A stretch of DNA of 6,529 nucleotides, taken from assembly GCA_031259625.1 (NCBI GenBank), contig JAIRLG010000095.1, forward strand, positions 1 to 6,529. Reading direction: 5' to 3'. The position numbers and the translations under genes were made by a program. The notes beneath the pieces are model-generated. The model was given only the letters and a program-made list of their open reading frames with translations, ran no database searches and was not told the DNA's origin. The DNA comes from Puniceicoccales bacterium (lineage in GTDB: Bacteria; Verrucomicrobiota; Verrucomicrobiae; Opitutales; LL51). This document shows positions 6,351-6,529 of this stretch, one piece after another (the first letter of the stretch is position 1; every line of letters begins with the position of its first letter).

Positions 6351-6378
6351 CCTTTAGGCGAGAAAAGGCAAATTTCAA
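6351..6378 (-). promoter_or_regulatory. Possible sigma-70-like promoter upstream of murD
   Basis: Read on the minus strand, TTGAAA (6378-6373) is followed after 16 nt by TAAAGG (6356-6351). The first is a good -35 match; the second is a poor -10 match. Transcription would begin about 20 nt before the ATG at 6324, which fits that start and excludes the TTG at 6378. It would make murD the first gene of the murD-lysM-ftsW unit. The evidence is weak and the call rests on position as much as on sequence. Confidence 0.25.
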
Positions 6379-6403
6379 AAGGGGAGCAAGCTTCGGATTT
6401 TTT

Positions 6404-6430
6404 GGAAGTCGCTGCGCGCGGTGGACTTCT
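6404..6430. repeat. Small inverted repeat near element D
   Basis: GAAGTC (6405-6410) and GACTTC (6424-6429) form a 6-bp stem, extendable by a G/T pair, around a GC-rich 13-nt loop containing GCTGCGCGCG. The loop resembles the GCTGCGCGG cores of elements A and D, so this could be a decayed piece of the same kind of repeat. It could also be chance in GC-rich DNA. Confidence 0.3.
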
Positions 6431-6432
6431 GT

Positions 6433-6529
6433 GGGGGCTGGCTTTCGATTCCTCCGGAATCGTGCCCGCTGCGCGGGCTGCCTGGAGAAAAAGGACGGAG
6501 TCCTTTTCCTCCAGGCAAAGCCAGCCCCC
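6433..6529 (-). repeat. Palindromic cloverleaf element D (relative of B)
   Basis: The perfect 13-bp outer stem 6433-6445/6517-6529 encloses three abutting hairpins. One is 6446-6452/6456-6462 (CGATTCC/GGAATCG, loop TCC). The next is 6464-6469/6473-6478 (GCCCGC/GCGGGC, loop TGC, with a T/T mismatch at its base, 6463/6479). The third is a 17-position arm, 6480-6496/6500-6516, with loop GGA and one mismatch (6488/6508), which reads as a G/T wobble on the minus strand. On the minus strand the order of parts is that of element B: the two short hairpins match B closely, while the long arm and outer stem differ by paired changes. The stem ends on the last base of the window, so it may extend further. 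It lies 5' of murD and contains no gene. Confidence 0.85.

Noticed and set aside
6325..6378. TTG at 6378 as the murD start
   Set aside because: It adds 18 residues not needed for the Rossmann-like fold and overlaps the possible promoter. ATG at 6324 gives normal MurD spacing.

Overview
The window (6,529 bp, GC-rich) holds four housekeeping genes and an unusual repeat-filled intergenic region. The clustered order murD - LysM lipoprotein - ftsW on the minus strand is a piece of a division and cell-wall (dcw) cluster. I associate a LysM protein between murD and ftsW with Verrucomicrobiota (Opitutae-like bacteria), but this phylum call rests on gene order and protein style only and is tentative. 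The lipoprotein signal peptide implies a bacterium; the phylum guess would make it a two-membrane cell. None of the four likely start codons has a clear Shine-Dalgarno sequence at normal spacing.

Layout. Bases 1-671 carry no credible gene. They hold three palindromic structures (A, 20-106; B, 372-470; C, 299-520) and two degenerate short tandem arrays (about 12.4-nt period at 123-303; 16-nt period at 512-589). From 672 to 2870 on the plus strand lies recD2, a RecD-like DNA helicase. It converges on, and overlaps by 89 bp, ftsW (3945-2782, minus), which follows a three-LysM lipoprotein gene (4986-3949, minus) by 3 bp and murD (6324-5044, minus). A weak promoter candidate lies just upstream of murD. 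The window ends with a fourth palindromic element (D, 6433-6529), a diverged relative of B in the opposite orientation.

How the genes work together. MurD makes the cytoplasmic UDP-MurNAc-dipeptide precursor. FtsW is the septal peptidoglycan polymerase that uses the finished lipid II. The LysM lipoprotein probably binds peptidoglycan in the envelope. RecD2 is functionally unrelated (DNA repair and recombination) and sits where murG/murC would be expected, so the dcw cluster stops here.

Most interesting signal. Elements A, B and D each fold on paper into a closed cloverleaf: an outer 12-13 bp stem enclosing three hairpins that abut one another with no unpaired bases at the junction, most with 3-nt loops. 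B and D differ by paired compensatory changes; A has the same geometry with a different sequence. C has the same plan, and B sits inside the tip of C's long hairpin. I do not recognise this as a named repeat family (REP, ERIC, BOX, Correia, MITE). All foldings were done by eye.
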